From positions 1 to 40,377 of IMG/VR virus record IMGVR_UViG_3300027759_000176: a DNA stretch of 40,377 nt; one strand, written 5' to 3'. Shown here piece by piece: positions 18,570 to 28,376 of this stretch (positions are counted from its first letter, which is position 1; every line of letters starts with the position of its first letter). Position numbers and translations under genes: made by a program. This DNA comes from a virus. The notes below the pieces were generated by a model. The model had not been told where the DNA came from. It worked only from the letters and a program-made list of their open reading frames with translations, and ran no database searches.

Positions 18570-20075
18570 TTAACCCCCCGCTGCTTTAAATAAGTCATTT
18601 AATGATTTCTTAGCTTTGACTGGAGGTGGAGCACCTACAGTTGGACTAGATACTTTTGGTGGTACTGAAGTTACAGGTTTTGACACTTGAGTTTGAGCTT
18701 CAGATAAAACATCATGTATACCATCTGTATATTTATCTTGCAATCTTTTATAAGCATCAGTTTTTACAAAGTTGGCTTCCAGTTCATTTTGAGCAGGAAT
18801 TTGTCCTTGTTTGTAATTTTTAATTGAGTCTTTGTAATACTTATTAAATTCGTCTATAGCTTCAGCACTAAACATTCCTTGTAAAGCTTGAGCGCGTCCT
18901 TGAGCATATTTATCTTCAACTCCAAAAGAAGATGGCAAAGACAAAAATTTAGGAACACCCACTGAATTTGTTAACTCTAAAGTTTGATCTGCAATATTTT
19001 TAGATAAATCTAAGGTTCGCAAAAGCAAAGTTTGAGTTTTATTATCCATTCCACTTAATGCAGCAAATTTTAAAATGTCTGCTTTGGTTTGCGTAATGTT
19101 TTTAGTATTTTCAGCAGAAGAATTTTTAGATGATTGCTTTTGAGCTAATTCACTCATAGACATAGTGACACCTTTATCACTAACAATTCCACCTTTACCA
19201 TTAGAAGTAAAAACACCAGGCAATCCAAAGGCAGTAGTAATTCCCTTAGAAATTACCGTTCCTTCTTTTGAGTTAGCCGCATTATTAGCTTGATCTAACA
19301 AACTAGAACTTTGACTAGCTGATGCAGCAGAACCCTGTGCTTGAGTAGTATTCTGAATTAATTTAGCATATAAATCAGCAGGAAGTTCACCTTTAACATT
19401 ATTAATTAGTTGAAGATTGTCATGAATTTCTTTATATTGAGCACCTAATGCTGGCATTTTTGTTGCCCAAGCATTATTAATTTTATTGTTTTCTTCTAAA
19501 CTTTTGACCCTAGCTTCTGTGCTTAATACGGCTGCTTTTGAAGCAAGTGTTTCACCATACGTTGAAAGACCTACACCTCTAGAGGCATATTCTTCTGGCA
19601 TAACAGGCTGACCTGTTTTAAGATCAATAACAGCTAAAGTTTCACCTAAAGCGTTAGTTCTTTTTTGAAGTTGATTTCCATTCAAATCGTAAACAATACG
19701 TTCTGCAACATCACCTCCAGTAATTTGTTTAGCAGCACCAGCTTTATCACCCATTAAATATTTAATGATAGCTGTTCCATACTGTGGATTGTCAGTTGTA
19801 TTTTTCCAAGCATTAACAGCAGCAAGTCGTCCTTCCTGAGTATTAGCTCCACCTTGTTTATCAATAGGATCTACTACAGATTTAAATTTATCAGTACTTT
19901 GTTGAATTTTTTGAGCGTGTTCAATAGCAGCGTCAGCAATAGGAGTACCAAAATTCTGTTGAGCAATTGACATCAAAGATTTTGGATCACGATTGGCAAT
20001 AGCTAAATCATAAGAAACAGACACATCATTTGCATCTCGTTGTTCAGCAGCTTGTGGAGTAAATTCAAGAGCCAT
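18570..20075 (-). CDS. Large helical internal virion protein, 501 aa
   Basis: The 501-residue protein is mostly alpha-helical and rich in Ala, Gln, Asn and Ser, with a disordered Pro-rich C-terminus (VTSVPPKVSSPTVGAPPPVKAKKS). It has no catalytic motif I recognise; no lytic transglycosylase signature is seen. It lies directly (2 bp) upstream of the 480-aa protein and downstream of three Ala/Gly-rich proteins, a cluster that in podophages encodes the internal core and ejection machinery. Confidence 0.62.
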   Translation of the reverse strand: MALEFTPQAAEQRDANDVSVSYDLAIANRDPKSLMSIAQQNFGTPIADAAIEHAQKIQQSTDKFKSVVDPIDKQGGANTQEGRLAAVNAWKNTTDNPQYGTAIIKYLMGDKAGAAKQITGGDVAERIVYDLNGNQLQKRTNALGETLAVIDLKTGQPVMPEEYASRGVGLSTYGETLASKAAVLSTEARVKSLEENNKINNAWATKMPALGAQYKEIHDNLQLINNVKGELPADLYAKLIQNTTQAQGSAASASQSSSLLDQANNAANSKEGTVISKGITTAFGLPGVFTSNGKGGIVSDKGVTMSMSELAQKQSSKNSSAENTKNITQTKADILKFAALSGMDNKTQTLLLRTLDLSKNIADQTLELTNSVGVPKFLSLPSSFGVEDKYAQGRAQALQGMFSAEAIDEFNKYYKDSIKNYKQGQIPAQNELEANFVKTDAYKRLQDKYTDGIHDVLSEAQTQVSKPVTSVPPKVSSPTVGAPPPVKAKKSLNDLFKAAGG

Positions 20076-20076
20076 A

Positions 20077-20502
20077 TTAAAAGCCTCCCATTAAGATTTT
20101 TTTAGCCATATCGCGTAATGAAGGCGAAGTAGATGTAGGAGCAAATGAAGAAGCAGTAGGAGAAAAATTCTCCATTTGAGTTTCAACAGGAGCAATATTT
20201 GATGCTACTCCTTGTGGCATTACAACATCGCGTGCTGCTTGTGGATTTACACCTATTGTCGTTGGTGCAGATAATGAATAATTTGCATTAGATCCATAAC
20301 CACCTGTTGGAATAGTTGGAGCAACTGCACCTTGGTTTTCTAAAGATGGTTTTTCTTTACCAAAAGAATTTAACCAATCACTAGCACCCGTTTTTTGCAA
20401 CAATAATGCAAGAGCAGCTTTACCAGCATCTCCACCAGTTACAGAATCTAAACTTTGCCAATTACCAAATTCTTGTCCGGCTGCTGTAGTTGCTGTTGCC
20501 AT
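20077..20502 (-). CDS. Gly/Ala-rich small virion protein, 141 aa
   Basis: The protein begins MATATTAAGQEFGNWQSLDS and has a helical GDAGKAALALLLQKTGASDWLNSFG segment followed by a Pro/Ser/Thr-rich tail with a final helix (RDMAKKILMGGF). It lies between two internal-virion candidates, 9 bp and 1 bp away. I infer a core or ejection-associated role. No family is recognised. Confidence 0.6.
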   Translation of the reverse strand: MATATTAAGQEFGNWQSLDSVTGGDAGKAALALLLQKTGASDWLNSFGKEKPSLENQGAVAPTIPTGGYGSNANYSLSAPTTIGVNPQAARDVVMPQGVASNIAPVETQMENFSPTASSFAPTSTSPSLRDMAKKILMGGF

Positions 20503-20511
20503 AATTTGCCT

Positions 20512-21222
20512 TTAAAGTTTAAATCCAGAACTCTTGCCAGAAGTGGTCTGTCCTTGAGTACCAGTAAAGTTAGGTGTTGTAGATGCTTGAGGTGTACCAA
20601 ACACAACAGAAGCATACTTACTGTATAGATCTTGTGGAGCACCAGCGTACCCAATCTGAGCACCAGCAGCTTGATTAGCAGCACCCAAACCTGTTTGACC
20701 AGCACTAATAAGACCTGAAGCAGCAGCAGCTTTATTAGCTTGTACTTTAGCTTGAGCATCAGCAGCAGCCGTTGCTTGACGTTGAGCATTAAGACTAGAC
20801 ATATTCACATCAGCTAAAGCTTGCCTAGACGATCCAAGTCCACCAGCAGCACCATACATGGCATTTTGACCAGCTTGTGATTCACGGGCTGATTCTCGAC
20901 CAGCTTGCAAAGCACCTTGGATCTGATTCTGTTCATACTGAGGATCAAACAAAGATGCAAGGCCAGCAGTACCACCAAGCAAACTAGCTGAACCTACACC
21001 TTGTTGTAAGTTACCAGTTTGTTGTGCAACATTAGTGGCACGTTGAGCAGCAGCCAAAGTAGCTGGAGCAGTTTGTCCATAAACATCACCAGCACCAGCA
21101 ATAGTCTTTTGATAAGCAGGAAGTGCTGTATCAGTAAGAAATTTTGTTTGTGCAGTAATAGCCGCTTCTTGAGCGGGAGATAGTTGTACTTGCGTACTGC
21201 CTGATGATTTTCCACCGCCCAT
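20512..21222 (-). CDS. Internal virion / DNA-ejection protein, 236 aa (GGGKSS start)
   Basis: The start MGGGKSSGSTQVQLSPAQEA, then long Ala/Gln-rich helices (VYGQTAPATLAAAQRATNVAQQTG; AGRESARESQAGQNAMYGAAGGLGSSRQALADVNMSSLNAQRQATAAADAQ), is the pattern of internal core proteins in SU10-like and other podophages, comparable in role to T7 gp14. The protein probably forms part of the channel ejected into the host envelope. A helical region around residues 80-130 contains the most conserved style of sequence. Confidence 0.68.
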   Translation of the reverse strand: MGGGKSSGSTQVQLSPAQEAAITAQTKFLTDTALPAYQKTIAGAGDVYGQTAPATLAAAQRATNVAQQTGNLQQGVGSASLLGGTAGLASLFDPQYEQNQIQGALQAGRESARESQAGQNAMYGAAGGLGSSRQALADVNMSSLNAQRQATAAADAQAKVQANKAAAASGLISAGQTGLGAANQAAGAQIGYAGAPQDLYSKYASVVFGTPQASTTPNFTGTQGQTTSGKSSGFKL

Positions 21223-21224
21223 GA

Positions 21225-21572
21225 TTATTGCCCCTTACCTTGTGATTGAAAGCCTGGTTGATTTATTACAGAGCCGCCAGATTTACCAGAGTTCATTGAA
21301 TTTTGACCAATGCTTTCAGGAGAACCATCTAGCCCACCTTTTGGCATCATACTAGCGTCAGTTATAAATTGATCCGTTGTATTTGGTGAAATGGTATTTG
21401 AATAAGCAGCAGGAGCACCCATAGCAGGTTGTGCAGTATTAGCAGTCAATGTCTGATTACTAGGTTGAATCGAACTCATTCCACTTTTACCACCTTTACC
21501 ACCAGACGATGGAGTAACATTACCACCTGATGCGGTTGGGTTACTTGCTATTACTGATGTAGGTGCGCCCAT
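21225..21572 (-). CDS. Gly/Ser-rich virion-associated protein, 115 aa
   Basis: This 115-residue Gly/Ser/Asn/Thr-rich, probably disordered protein starts MGAPTSVIASNPTASGGNVT and ends NQPGFQSQGKGQ. There is no domain. It is the first of the ejection-protein cluster after the large tail fibre, starting 34 bp past it. It may be a linker or minor core component. Confidence 0.55.
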   Translation of the reverse strand: MGAPTSVIASNPTASGGNVTPSSGGKGGKSGMSSIQPSNQTLTANTAQPAMGAPAAYSNTISPNTTDQFITDASMMPKGGLDGSPESIGQNSMNSGKSGGSVINQPGFQSQGKGQ

Positions 21573-21606
21573 ATTTATCCTTTAATTCCAGTGATTTTAA
21601 CCATCA

Positions 21607-24450
21607 TTACTCTAATAAGAGAATGTTATTTGGTGCTTGAGCCATTGTTACCCAATTAGTACCATCAGATACGACAGTAGACCAATTACCTATTACTGGT
21701 AAAAGAATAGATGTACCAGCAGTAATACTATCAATTGGAACAATATTACTTGTAGCTGAATTAACTGCTTGCACTTGTAAGTTTTTAACTGTTACTGATC
21801 TACCAGGCCACAAAGAAGCAGTAGGGAACGTAAGTACCATTGCTGAGCCAGACTTATTATTAATGATCCAAGTATCAGTATTGGTTATCGTGTAATCAGC
21901 AGTTTGGGTTAAAACAGTCGATACAGGCACATAGTCGGTATTGGCTATAGCAGCACTAATTGATGTTCCATTGCCCTTTAAGACACCAGTAACGCTGGTC
22001 GATAAGGTTAACGCGGGAGTTGCACCACCGCTAGATGTACCAGCCAAACCATTAGAACTAGCAACAGAAATAGACGTAACATAAGTTCCAGCCGATTGTT
22101 TATTGTTGAACGTAGTCCAGTCAGTCGAGGTTAAATACCCACTTACTGAAGTAGTAGCAGCAGGCATACTGATAGCTGGAGTTGTACCACCTGAAGATAC
22201 AACAGGAGCAGTACCTGTAACCGATGTAACAGCGCCTGTTCCTTGATTACCAGCAATAGACACAGCCCATGCTGCATAAGTGCCAGAGCCACCAGTCAAG
22301 TCAACATTAACAACCATCGAGGTTGTAGCGAAAGAAGTGATTACACCTTCCATGAAGTTACTTGGAGTGGTTGTATATGCAAACCGTACCCGAGTACCAA
22401 CAGTAAATGCACTCGATGTAGCCGGAATACCTACAGTAAATGTCTTGCTACCTGTACCAATTGTTGTACTGGTTAAAGATGTTTGACCATAATAACCAAT
22501 GCCAATCTGAGACTGAGCGCCAATGGTCACGATTAAGGATGGTGACTGAGGTGTAGCAGGGCTAACAGTGGCTGGAAAGGTTATCAGTTGGACACCAGTA
22601 ATATCCGAATGCCACACAAGTTCAATATAGTCAGCAGCCGCAAGACTTAAAACATAGTTCCAAGAGATGATCTGTAGACCATTGTTTGAACCATGCTTGC
22701 CAGGAACACCATTTGTACCAGCCCCATCTGTGACGTTTACACCATTAATGCGAATCCACACTGATACGTCTGCAATCGCTGAATTGGGATTGGATAACTG
22801 AGCACTGAACTGAAAGTTGTAGATGCCAGCATTTGCCGCTGTCACTTTAGTTCCACCAACCACACTAAATCCATTCTGCAAGTCAATTGAACCTATGTTC
22901 ATGACATATGCAACGGTTGTACTGGTCGCTGTTACCGTAGATGTATCGTGGTAAGCACCGTAATAACCAATAGCACCAGCCAAAGCTGTAGCACTTGTCC
23001 AAGTAGGTGCAGCACCACCAGCAGAGGTTAGAAACTGTCCTGTAGAGCCTGTTGAGGTATATGCTTGTGCAGTACCTGTACCATAAGTAACACCACCTAA
23101 TGTTGGAGTAGCTGTTGTATTTGTACCACCATTAGCTATTGGCAAGATACCTGTAAAGGTAATAGCAGGAGTTGTCCCGCCACTGGATGCAATGTTTCCA
23201 CTAGCTGTTACGGCTGTAACGTAAGTACCACCAGGTTGTTTGTTATTAAAGGTTGTCCAATCCGTAAAGGATAGATAACCATTTGTAGTTCCAGAAGATT
23301 GTGAAATACTAATAGCAGGAGTAGCTCCACCTGAAGAAGCTATTGGAGCAGTACCTGTAACAGAAGTAACCGTTCCTCCAGCACCAGTAGCACTTAAAGT
23401 TCCACCAACAAAAGTTACTCCACTACCAATGGTTACATTGCTAAATCCACCTGTACCATTTCCATACAGGATAGAGGTTGAAGTACCAGTTGTAAGAGGT
23501 GTAGTCCATGTTGGTACACCAGCACCAGCAGAAGTTAATACTTGTCCAGAAGTCCCTACAGCAGTATAAGCAAGAGCAGTTCCAGTTCCATAAGCAACAG
23601 TACCAGCCACAGGAGCAGAAATACTATTAGTTCCAAGGTGGATCGTAGTGCCAAGAACTGTATTGTTATAAGAAAGAGTATTGGTAGATTGATCGTACCA
23701 AACACGTCCTGCTTTATAAGATGGTGCTGTTAACGCTGTATTGAAATCTATATGAGTAACAGTTTCAATTGCACAATCAAGACCAACTAAATTCTTTATT
23801 AAATCACCAGTAATATAACGATTTAATATAGTCCAAGAACTGGTTCCATATTGATACTGTATGGATTGAGTACCAGCATTAAAGTTAATTGTGCAAATAT
23901 CACCCGTAATAGGATTACGGTTTAAAGCAAATTGACTTTCTGCATTAGTTGGAGCAGAACTATCATTAGCAACACGAAACAATACCCAAGAAACAGGACT
24001 AAAAGATGGTGTTGTAATAATGTCTAAATCAATAGCATTACCATTGTCTTGAACATATCCATCTTCAGGTTTTGTAACAGATACTTTAATCAGAATCTGA
24101 CGACCACCAGTAACGCTATACCAAAAGAATTTAGTTGTACCAAATCCTCCTGTTACTTGTGTCCAAACATAATCTTGTGGATCAGTGGATTCAATGTTAC
24201 TGTTTGTATTGCGTAAACCATAATACAAACGATTAGTTGGACTATTACTAAAGTTTAATTGTCCAGTAATGTTATCTGCATACTTTACAGCTAAGAACTT
24301 GTACAAGTAAGCAATAACTTGACTATCGGGGCCAGTTACTTGTCCAGTAACATTATCAGCAGAAATAGTGCCTTTAAAGTTACTCAACAAATAATTAATA
24401 GCATCAACTACATCATTTTGTGGAGCACCAGAAGATAATGAAAAAGCCAT
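21607..24450 (-). CDS. Large tail fibre / receptor-binding protein with repeats and C1q-like domain, 947 aa
   Basis: The long protein has a structured N-terminal part (1-260), then fibre repeats: VTSVTGTAP(I/V)xSSGG followed by GYL-x-x-TDWTTFNNKQ, seen near residues 360-410 and again near 765-815. Between them is a jelly-roll stretch (IGYYGAYHDTSTVTATSTTV..., with GIYNFQFSAQLSN and SVWIRINGVNV), which resembles C1q/TNF-like domains found in phage fibres. A typical tail-fibre terminal segment follows (ITNTDTWIINNKSGSAMVL...). It probably binds the host surface. The start overlaps the nozzle gene's stop as TAATG. Confidence 0.85.
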   Translation of the reverse strand: MAFSLSSGAPQNDVVDAINYLLSNFKGTISADNVTGQVTGPDSQVIAYLYKFLAVKYADNITGQLNFSNSPTNRLYYGLRNTNSNIESTDPQDYVWTQVTGGFGTTKFFWYSVTGGRQILIKVSVTKPEDGYVQDNGNAIDLDIITTPSFSPVSWVLFRVANDSSAPTNAESQFALNRNPITGDICTINFNAGTQSIQYQYGTSSWTILNRYITGDLIKNLVGLDCAIETVTHIDFNTALTAPSYKAGRVWYDQSTNTLSYNNTVLGTTIHLGTNSISAPVAGTVAYGTGTALAYTAVGTSGQVLTSAGAGVPTWTTPLTTGTSTSILYGNGTGGFSNVTIGSGVTFVGGTLSATGAGGTVTSVTGTAPIASSGGATPAISISQSSGTTNGYLSFTDWTTFNNKQPGGTYVTAVTASGNIASSGGTTPAITFTGILPIANGGTNTTATPTLGGVTYGTGTAQAYTSTGSTGQFLTSAGGAAPTWTSATALAGAIGYYGAYHDTSTVTATSTTVAYVMNIGSIDLQNGFSVVGGTKVTAANAGIYNFQFSAQLSNPNSAIADVSVWIRINGVNVTDGAGTNGVPGKHGSNNGLQIISWNYVLSLAAADYIELVWHSDITGVQLITFPATVSPATPQSPSLIVTIGAQSQIGIGYYGQTSLTSTTIGTGSKTFTVGIPATSSAFTVGTRVRFAYTTTPSNFMEGVITSFATTSMVVNVDLTGGSGTYAAWAVSIAGNQGTGAVTSVTGTAPVVSSGGTTPAISMPAATTSVSGYLTSTDWTTFNNKQSAGTYVTSISVASSNGLAGTSSGGATPALTLSTSVTGVLKGNGTSISAAIANTDYVPVSTVLTQTADYTITNTDTWIINNKSGSAMVLTFPTASLWPGRSVTVKNLQVQAVNSATSNIVPIDSITAGTSILLPVIGNWSTVVSDGTNWVTMAQAPNNILLLE

Positions 24451-26078
24451 TAGAACGCATCCTCAACAATAGATGCTTGCCAGTTTAACGCAGTAAGATT
24501 CCAAGCATCGGTAGAATTATTAGATTCTACTTTGACAGAGTTTGTTCTACCAGAATTCTGTTGAGTTGTTACCCAAGGATTATCTGTAACTACATTTACA
24601 ATTCCAATTTGTCCATACGTTGGAGTTTGAGCAGTTGAATTAGAACTACCTACGGTAATCGTTACCACTCCAGTACCCGCAATTTCAGGAAGTACCCGGT
24701 GAATATATACTTTAGAGCTGTAAGGCACTGGCCCCTTTTCTGTTTGTAGAACCATATTGGTACGTTCAAACAATGTGGGAATAGGCTGATTGTTGATGAA
24801 ACTATTGCCTATGCCTGTTTGTACCAACTTCTGATTTGACACGCCTCCACGGGCGTATGTGACCGTTCTAGAAGCATACTTAAACACTCCATTGACTAAC
24901 TTTGGAGCTTCACAAGCATCACAAGCAAGATCGACATCTTTAGGAGCATTCCAAACTTGAAGGTCATAGCGCCAGGACAACATCTTGTTACACCAGCCTG
25001 TAGATGTTAGATCAGGGTAATAGATTTCAATTTGGTTCTTTTGAGTATTGTTGACCATAAAGATACGATCAGAATGAGCAACACTTAGATTATTAAAGAA
25101 GTAATCACGAACCTTTTGATTACCTAATGGATTAAAGTTAGAACCATCAAATATCCAAATATCACGACTATCAATACCATACACATTAGCATCGGTATTT
25201 GACCAACAATTATTGTTAATAAGGCCACGACCTTGATTAAGCAAACGTACACCAAATACTGGAGTTGTAGAAGACTGATAAGCAATAGGTGAAAAGATTA
25301 CTGTATCCCAATAAGAGCATACATAAAAGTTACCACCTAAAAAGAAACCATCAACAATAGGGCCACGTACTGGAATTTCTTGTTCATTGGCTACGTTTGA
25401 CAATGTAGGCATCCATGTTGCAGGAACTCCAGTATTAGCAAAAGCTTGTGACCAACGTACAGTAGTTGGATAATTTACTGTTGTACCACTAACGTAATCT
25501 TTTGTAATGTTTCCTGCTATCAAAATGTTACCAACATTTGGAGAACAAAAGTTACGTACAAAACCAGCACGAGTAGCAGTTACACCAATGTCATAGTTCC
25601 AAACATAATTATCAGGAGCAGTATCGTACAAAGAAATCTCATTCCGAGTTGGGATGAAATACATGGGTGAACTGATACCATCATTGATAAAGAAGACATT
25701 ACCAACCCAAGAAGTTGTAATGTTTAAATCTTCTGTGTAACCTGGCAAGTAAGCAGCAGGATTAGCGCCTATACCGGGTGTAATGTTTGTAATAGATGTA
25801 GCTGTAACTAAATACCAATTACCGTGACTTGCTGTAGTACGGGTTGCAACAATAAATACCCATTCTGTTTCAGATCGGAAACCACCATCCATAAAAATAG
25901 GTAGATTGGGAATGACAGAAAGAATCTCTTGTTCACCAGAAATCTTTTTAATTCCACGTACATCTGCCTCAACATTTAGTCCACTGTTATATTCATTTGG
26001 GCCTAAAGCATTGCTAGGCACATCTGGACAGAAACTCATGTTGATAAATGGAGTGCGTAAGCGCGTGTAATCTGTCAT
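24450..26078 (-). CDS. Tail nozzle / stabilisation protein (P22 gp10-like), 542 aa
   Basis: The protein is beta-rich with repeated propeller-like strands (WVGNVFFINDGISSPMYFIP; GNFYVCSYWDTVIFSP; RDIWIFDGSNFNPLG; NQIEIYYPD). This is the pattern of the P22 gp10/T7 gp12 type nozzle that extends the portal-adaptor channel to the tail tip. Length (542 aa) fits between those two. It lies downstream of the adaptor and spikes, as expected in podophages, and overlaps the fibre gene by 1 bp. Confidence 0.75.
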   Translation of the reverse strand: MTDYTRLRTPFINMSFCPDVPSNALGPNEYNSGLNVEADVRGIKKISGEQEILSVIPNLPIFMDGGFRSETEWVFIVATRTTASHGNWYLVTATSITNITPGIGANPAAYLPGYTEDLNITTSWVGNVFFINDGISSPMYFIPTRNEISLYDTAPDNYVWNYDIGVTATRAGFVRNFCSPNVGNILIAGNITKDYVSGTTVNYPTTVRWSQAFANTGVPATWMPTLSNVANEQEIPVRGPIVDGFFLGGNFYVCSYWDTVIFSPIAYQSSTTPVFGVRLLNQGRGLINNNCWSNTDANVYGIDSRDIWIFDGSNFNPLGNQKVRDYFFNNLSVAHSDRIFMVNNTQKNQIEIYYPDLTSTGWCNKMLSWRYDLQVWNAPKDVDLACDACEAPKLVNGVFKYASRTVTYARGGVSNQKLVQTGIGNSFINNQPIPTLFERTNMVLQTEKGPVPYSSKVYIHRVLPEIAGTGVVTITVGSSNSTAQTPTYGQIGIVNVVTDNPWVTTQQNSGRTNSVKVESNNSTDAWNLTALNWQASIVEDAF

Positions 26079-26128
26079 TCTGTATCCTATTTATCAAACT
26101 TAAATGATTATACGGCTGCTTAAATTAA

Positions 26129-26329
26129 TCATTTATCTGCCAAAGCAGAAGTAGTAATTTCTCGCAGTGTCAGCATTAAAACAGGCCACAGCATTACTGC
26201 ATACTTACCGTAAGTAGGTGACATGAGGCTTGAGATAAAGCCACTGTTGGCTTCTATGGCGGTTAATAGAGCACCGAGTATTGCTACCCAATAGGTCTTG
26301 GATTTGAGGCGTTGGAGGATGGGGTTCAT
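26129..26329 (-). CDS. Small membrane protein, possible second holin, 66 aa
   Basis: The 66-residue protein has a charged start (MNPILQRLKSKTYWVAILG) and two hydrophobic spans (WVAILGALLTAIEANSGFI; YAVMLWPVLMLTLREITT). This fits small phage holins with two membrane spans. Because a three-TM holin is encoded at 16419, this could be an antiholin, a holin for another step, or a tail-associated membrane protein. It overlaps the tailspike gene by 4 bp. Confidence 0.6.
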   Translation of the reverse strand: MNPILQRLKSKTYWVAILGALLTAIEANSGFISSLMSPTYGKYAVMLWPVLMLTLREITTSALADK

Positions 26330-27597
26330 GTTGTCATGTAATTAAAAGCTAAGATTCTTGAGGCTGTACCACCAGTTGTTTGCGCCGCAAGAAACCCACC
26401 AGATATGGAAAAGGTAATAGCTGTAAGAGTTGATGAAACAACGCTTACAACAGTATCTGTCATCATTAAAACGGCAACCCCAGATGTGGTTCTATCCCGA
26501 ACAAGAACTAGCGCCGAAGCATTTGAAGATGGTGCGGGTACAGGAGTTACCGTTACTGTTCCTGATATTGTGGTTGCAATCTCATCCCTAGCTGAAAATC
26601 CCTTATCGCTTACCAAGGGTTCACCAATTGAAGCAATCGACATACCATTGGTGTAAACCCCATCGTTTCCACCAACAACATTTTGATTGACAACTGTAAT
26701 TTTTGTACCTGCGCTGACGTTATACGAAGCGTCTTGGCAATTATGCTCAAAAATTCGCAAGTCTGAACTACCCGTGCAATCTACGTTTCCAGCAAGAGTG
26801 GATGCGTAGAATCCGCAGTTGTCAAACTCAACTTTTGATAAAGATAACGTAATGTTAAGAGTTACATCAGCGGTAGGTGTAACATTTCCATTCTGTTCAA
26901 AGTGAATGTTTTGGAATTTCAGGCCGCGAATAACATCGCTGAAAACTGTCGTGTTAACTACATAAACAGCCCCCTCATCTTGAAATTCAAACACACTAGC
27001 TGAAATTAATGCTGTTGATGTGCTTTGAATAAACAAACCACGTTTATTGGCTTGAGTGTAACAATCGGTTTCAGAATACTGAAATAATCCCGCATTTGCA
27101 TAATAGCGACTGTAAATAGTTGCTTCACGAAACTGACATCCTTGAATGGCTGCTCCAACAATAGTTTTAGTCGCGCTTGAGTGATAGATGTGATATGCGG
27201 CACGGAAAAAATTACAATTTGAAATTGGGCCAATTCCAGTGTCGATGTCCTTAACCTGAATCAATTTTCCAAGAGTACCACTAGCAGTATTGCGTATGGT
27301 CAAATTAGATATTGCAAAATTGTTGGCTTCTGTAAAAATATCACCAGAGCCTTGGATGATGGTTGTATTTACACCATAGTTTGGCCCACCACCTCCAGCA
27401 CCAATTATTCGTAAATCCTCAAGGTTATAGTTTTCAATACGAAAAGTTCCCGGAGGAAAATATACCGTATTGCAGATTGCTTTTGCGGCGCTTAACGCAG
27501 TGTTACAAAGGGCAACTCCTGTTGGATCAGCACCATAGTCCAAGATATTGGCAACAGTGCCATTTATCATAGAAAAACTGGTTTTAGTAAGAGACAT
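26326..27597 (-). CDS. Tailspike with pectate-lyase-like beta-helix, 423 aa
   Basis: The N-terminus (TVANILDYGADPTGVALCNT...) is the classic start of a Pectate_lyase_3 right-handed beta-helix, followed by YFPPGTFRIENYNLEDLRIIGAGGGG and many short strand turns. This fold often degrades capsular polysaccharide and acts as a depolymerase or receptor binder. No separate anchor domain is visible, so it may dock on the 769-aa protein. Catalytic residues cannot be assigned from sequence alone. Confidence 0.82.
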   Translation of the reverse strand: MSLTKTSFSMINGTVANILDYGADPTGVALCNTALSAAKAICNTVYFPPGTFRIENYNLEDLRIIGAGGGGPNYGVNTTIIQGSGDIFTEANNFAISNLTIRNTASGTLGKLIQVKDIDTGIGPISNCNFFRAAYHIYHSSATKTIVGAAIQGCQFREATIYSRYYANAGLFQYSETDCYTQANKRGLFIQSTSTALISASVFEFQDEGAVYVVNTTVFSDVIRGLKFQNIHFEQNGNVTPTADVTLNITLSLSKVEFDNCGFYASTLAGNVDCTGSSDLRIFEHNCQDASYNVSAGTKITVVNQNVVGGNDGVYTNGMSIASIGEPLVSDKGFSARDEIATTISGTVTVTPVPAPSSNASALVLVRDRTTSGVAVLMMTDTVVSVVSSTLTAITFSISGGFLAAQTTGGTASRILAFNYMTT

Positions 27598-27605
27598 TTT
27601 ATTTC

Positions 27606-28373
27606 CTAAACTTGATAAGTGGCTGTAATAATGATACTGTTAGTAGTAGCTATTGTTCCCACGGCATACATAATTGTTCCCGATGTATCAACAGCACCAC
27701 TAACTGAAAATCCACCATTAATATATAACGCTGGTGTATCTGTTGATGAAGCGTAGGGCAAGTTGGTTGTAACCTGAGCACCAGTAGCACAGGTGATAGA
27801 TGTTGAACCAGATAAATTTAAACGTAATGTTACAACACGACCAACACGGGTATATGTTCCACTAGAACTAAATGTGCCTACAACTGTACATTGACCTTTA
27901 TTAGGAGTCCAAGTCCCTTCCTCATACCAGTTCAGCAACTGACTCGTCATCCCTGCTGCTGGAGTATTGGCGGTGAAATTGATGCCATTACCCGTACCTT
28001 TAGGAACAAAATTTCCGTTAACATCTATGCGAAATTTTTCATAATTTGCAATAGCAAATATCATATTGTTAACCGCAGGAGTAGACAGTGCCATGTCAGC
28101 CACAGCACCTCCAGCAACAATATCACCAGCAGACCCAACATAAGCACGAGCAACACCACTACTTTGAACAACGAAATAACTTCCCGAAGTTAAAACAGTT
28201 CCACTTGTAATTGCCCCAGTTGTAATCAAACTTGCAGCACTTACAGTGCGACCAGCAGTTAAATTGGCAACACTGACTTGTGTAGTCGCCCCACCTTGAA
28301 CAACAGGCAAAGTCTCAGTACCAGCCAGCGGCGTGGTAGCAGAACTTAGTGCTGATATTTTTTTATTAGCCAT
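27606..28373 (-). CDS. Tail fibre-like protein, 255 aa
   Basis: The start KKISALSSATTPLAGTETLP, then VVQGGATTQVSVANLTAGR, is a common adaptor at the N-terminus of phage tail fibres. The middle has AVNNMIFAIANYEKFRIDVNGNF, typical fibre repeat style, and the C-terminal half (WYEEGTWTPNKGQCTVVGTF...) resembles a terminal knob-like domain. It lies between the two beta-helix tailspikes and probably forms part of the same receptor-binding apparatus. Confidence 0.78.
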   Translation of the reverse strand: MANKKISALSSATTPLAGTETLPVVQGGATTQVSVANLTAGRTVSAASLITTGAITSGTVLTSGSYFVVQSSGVARAYVGSAGDIVAGGAVADMALSTPAVNNMIFAIANYEKFRIDVNGNFVPKGTGNGINFTANTPAAGMTSQLLNWYEEGTWTPNKGQCTVVGTFSSSGTYTRVGRVVTLRLNLSGSTSITCATGAQVTTNLPYASSTDTPALYINGGFSVSGAVDTSGTIMYAVGTIATTNSIIITATYQV

Positions 28374-28376
28374 ATA

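Noticed and set aside
22243-23733. Plus-strand frames within the large tail-fibre gene
   Set aside because: They are low-complexity antisense readings of repeats in the fibre gene, without initiation signals.
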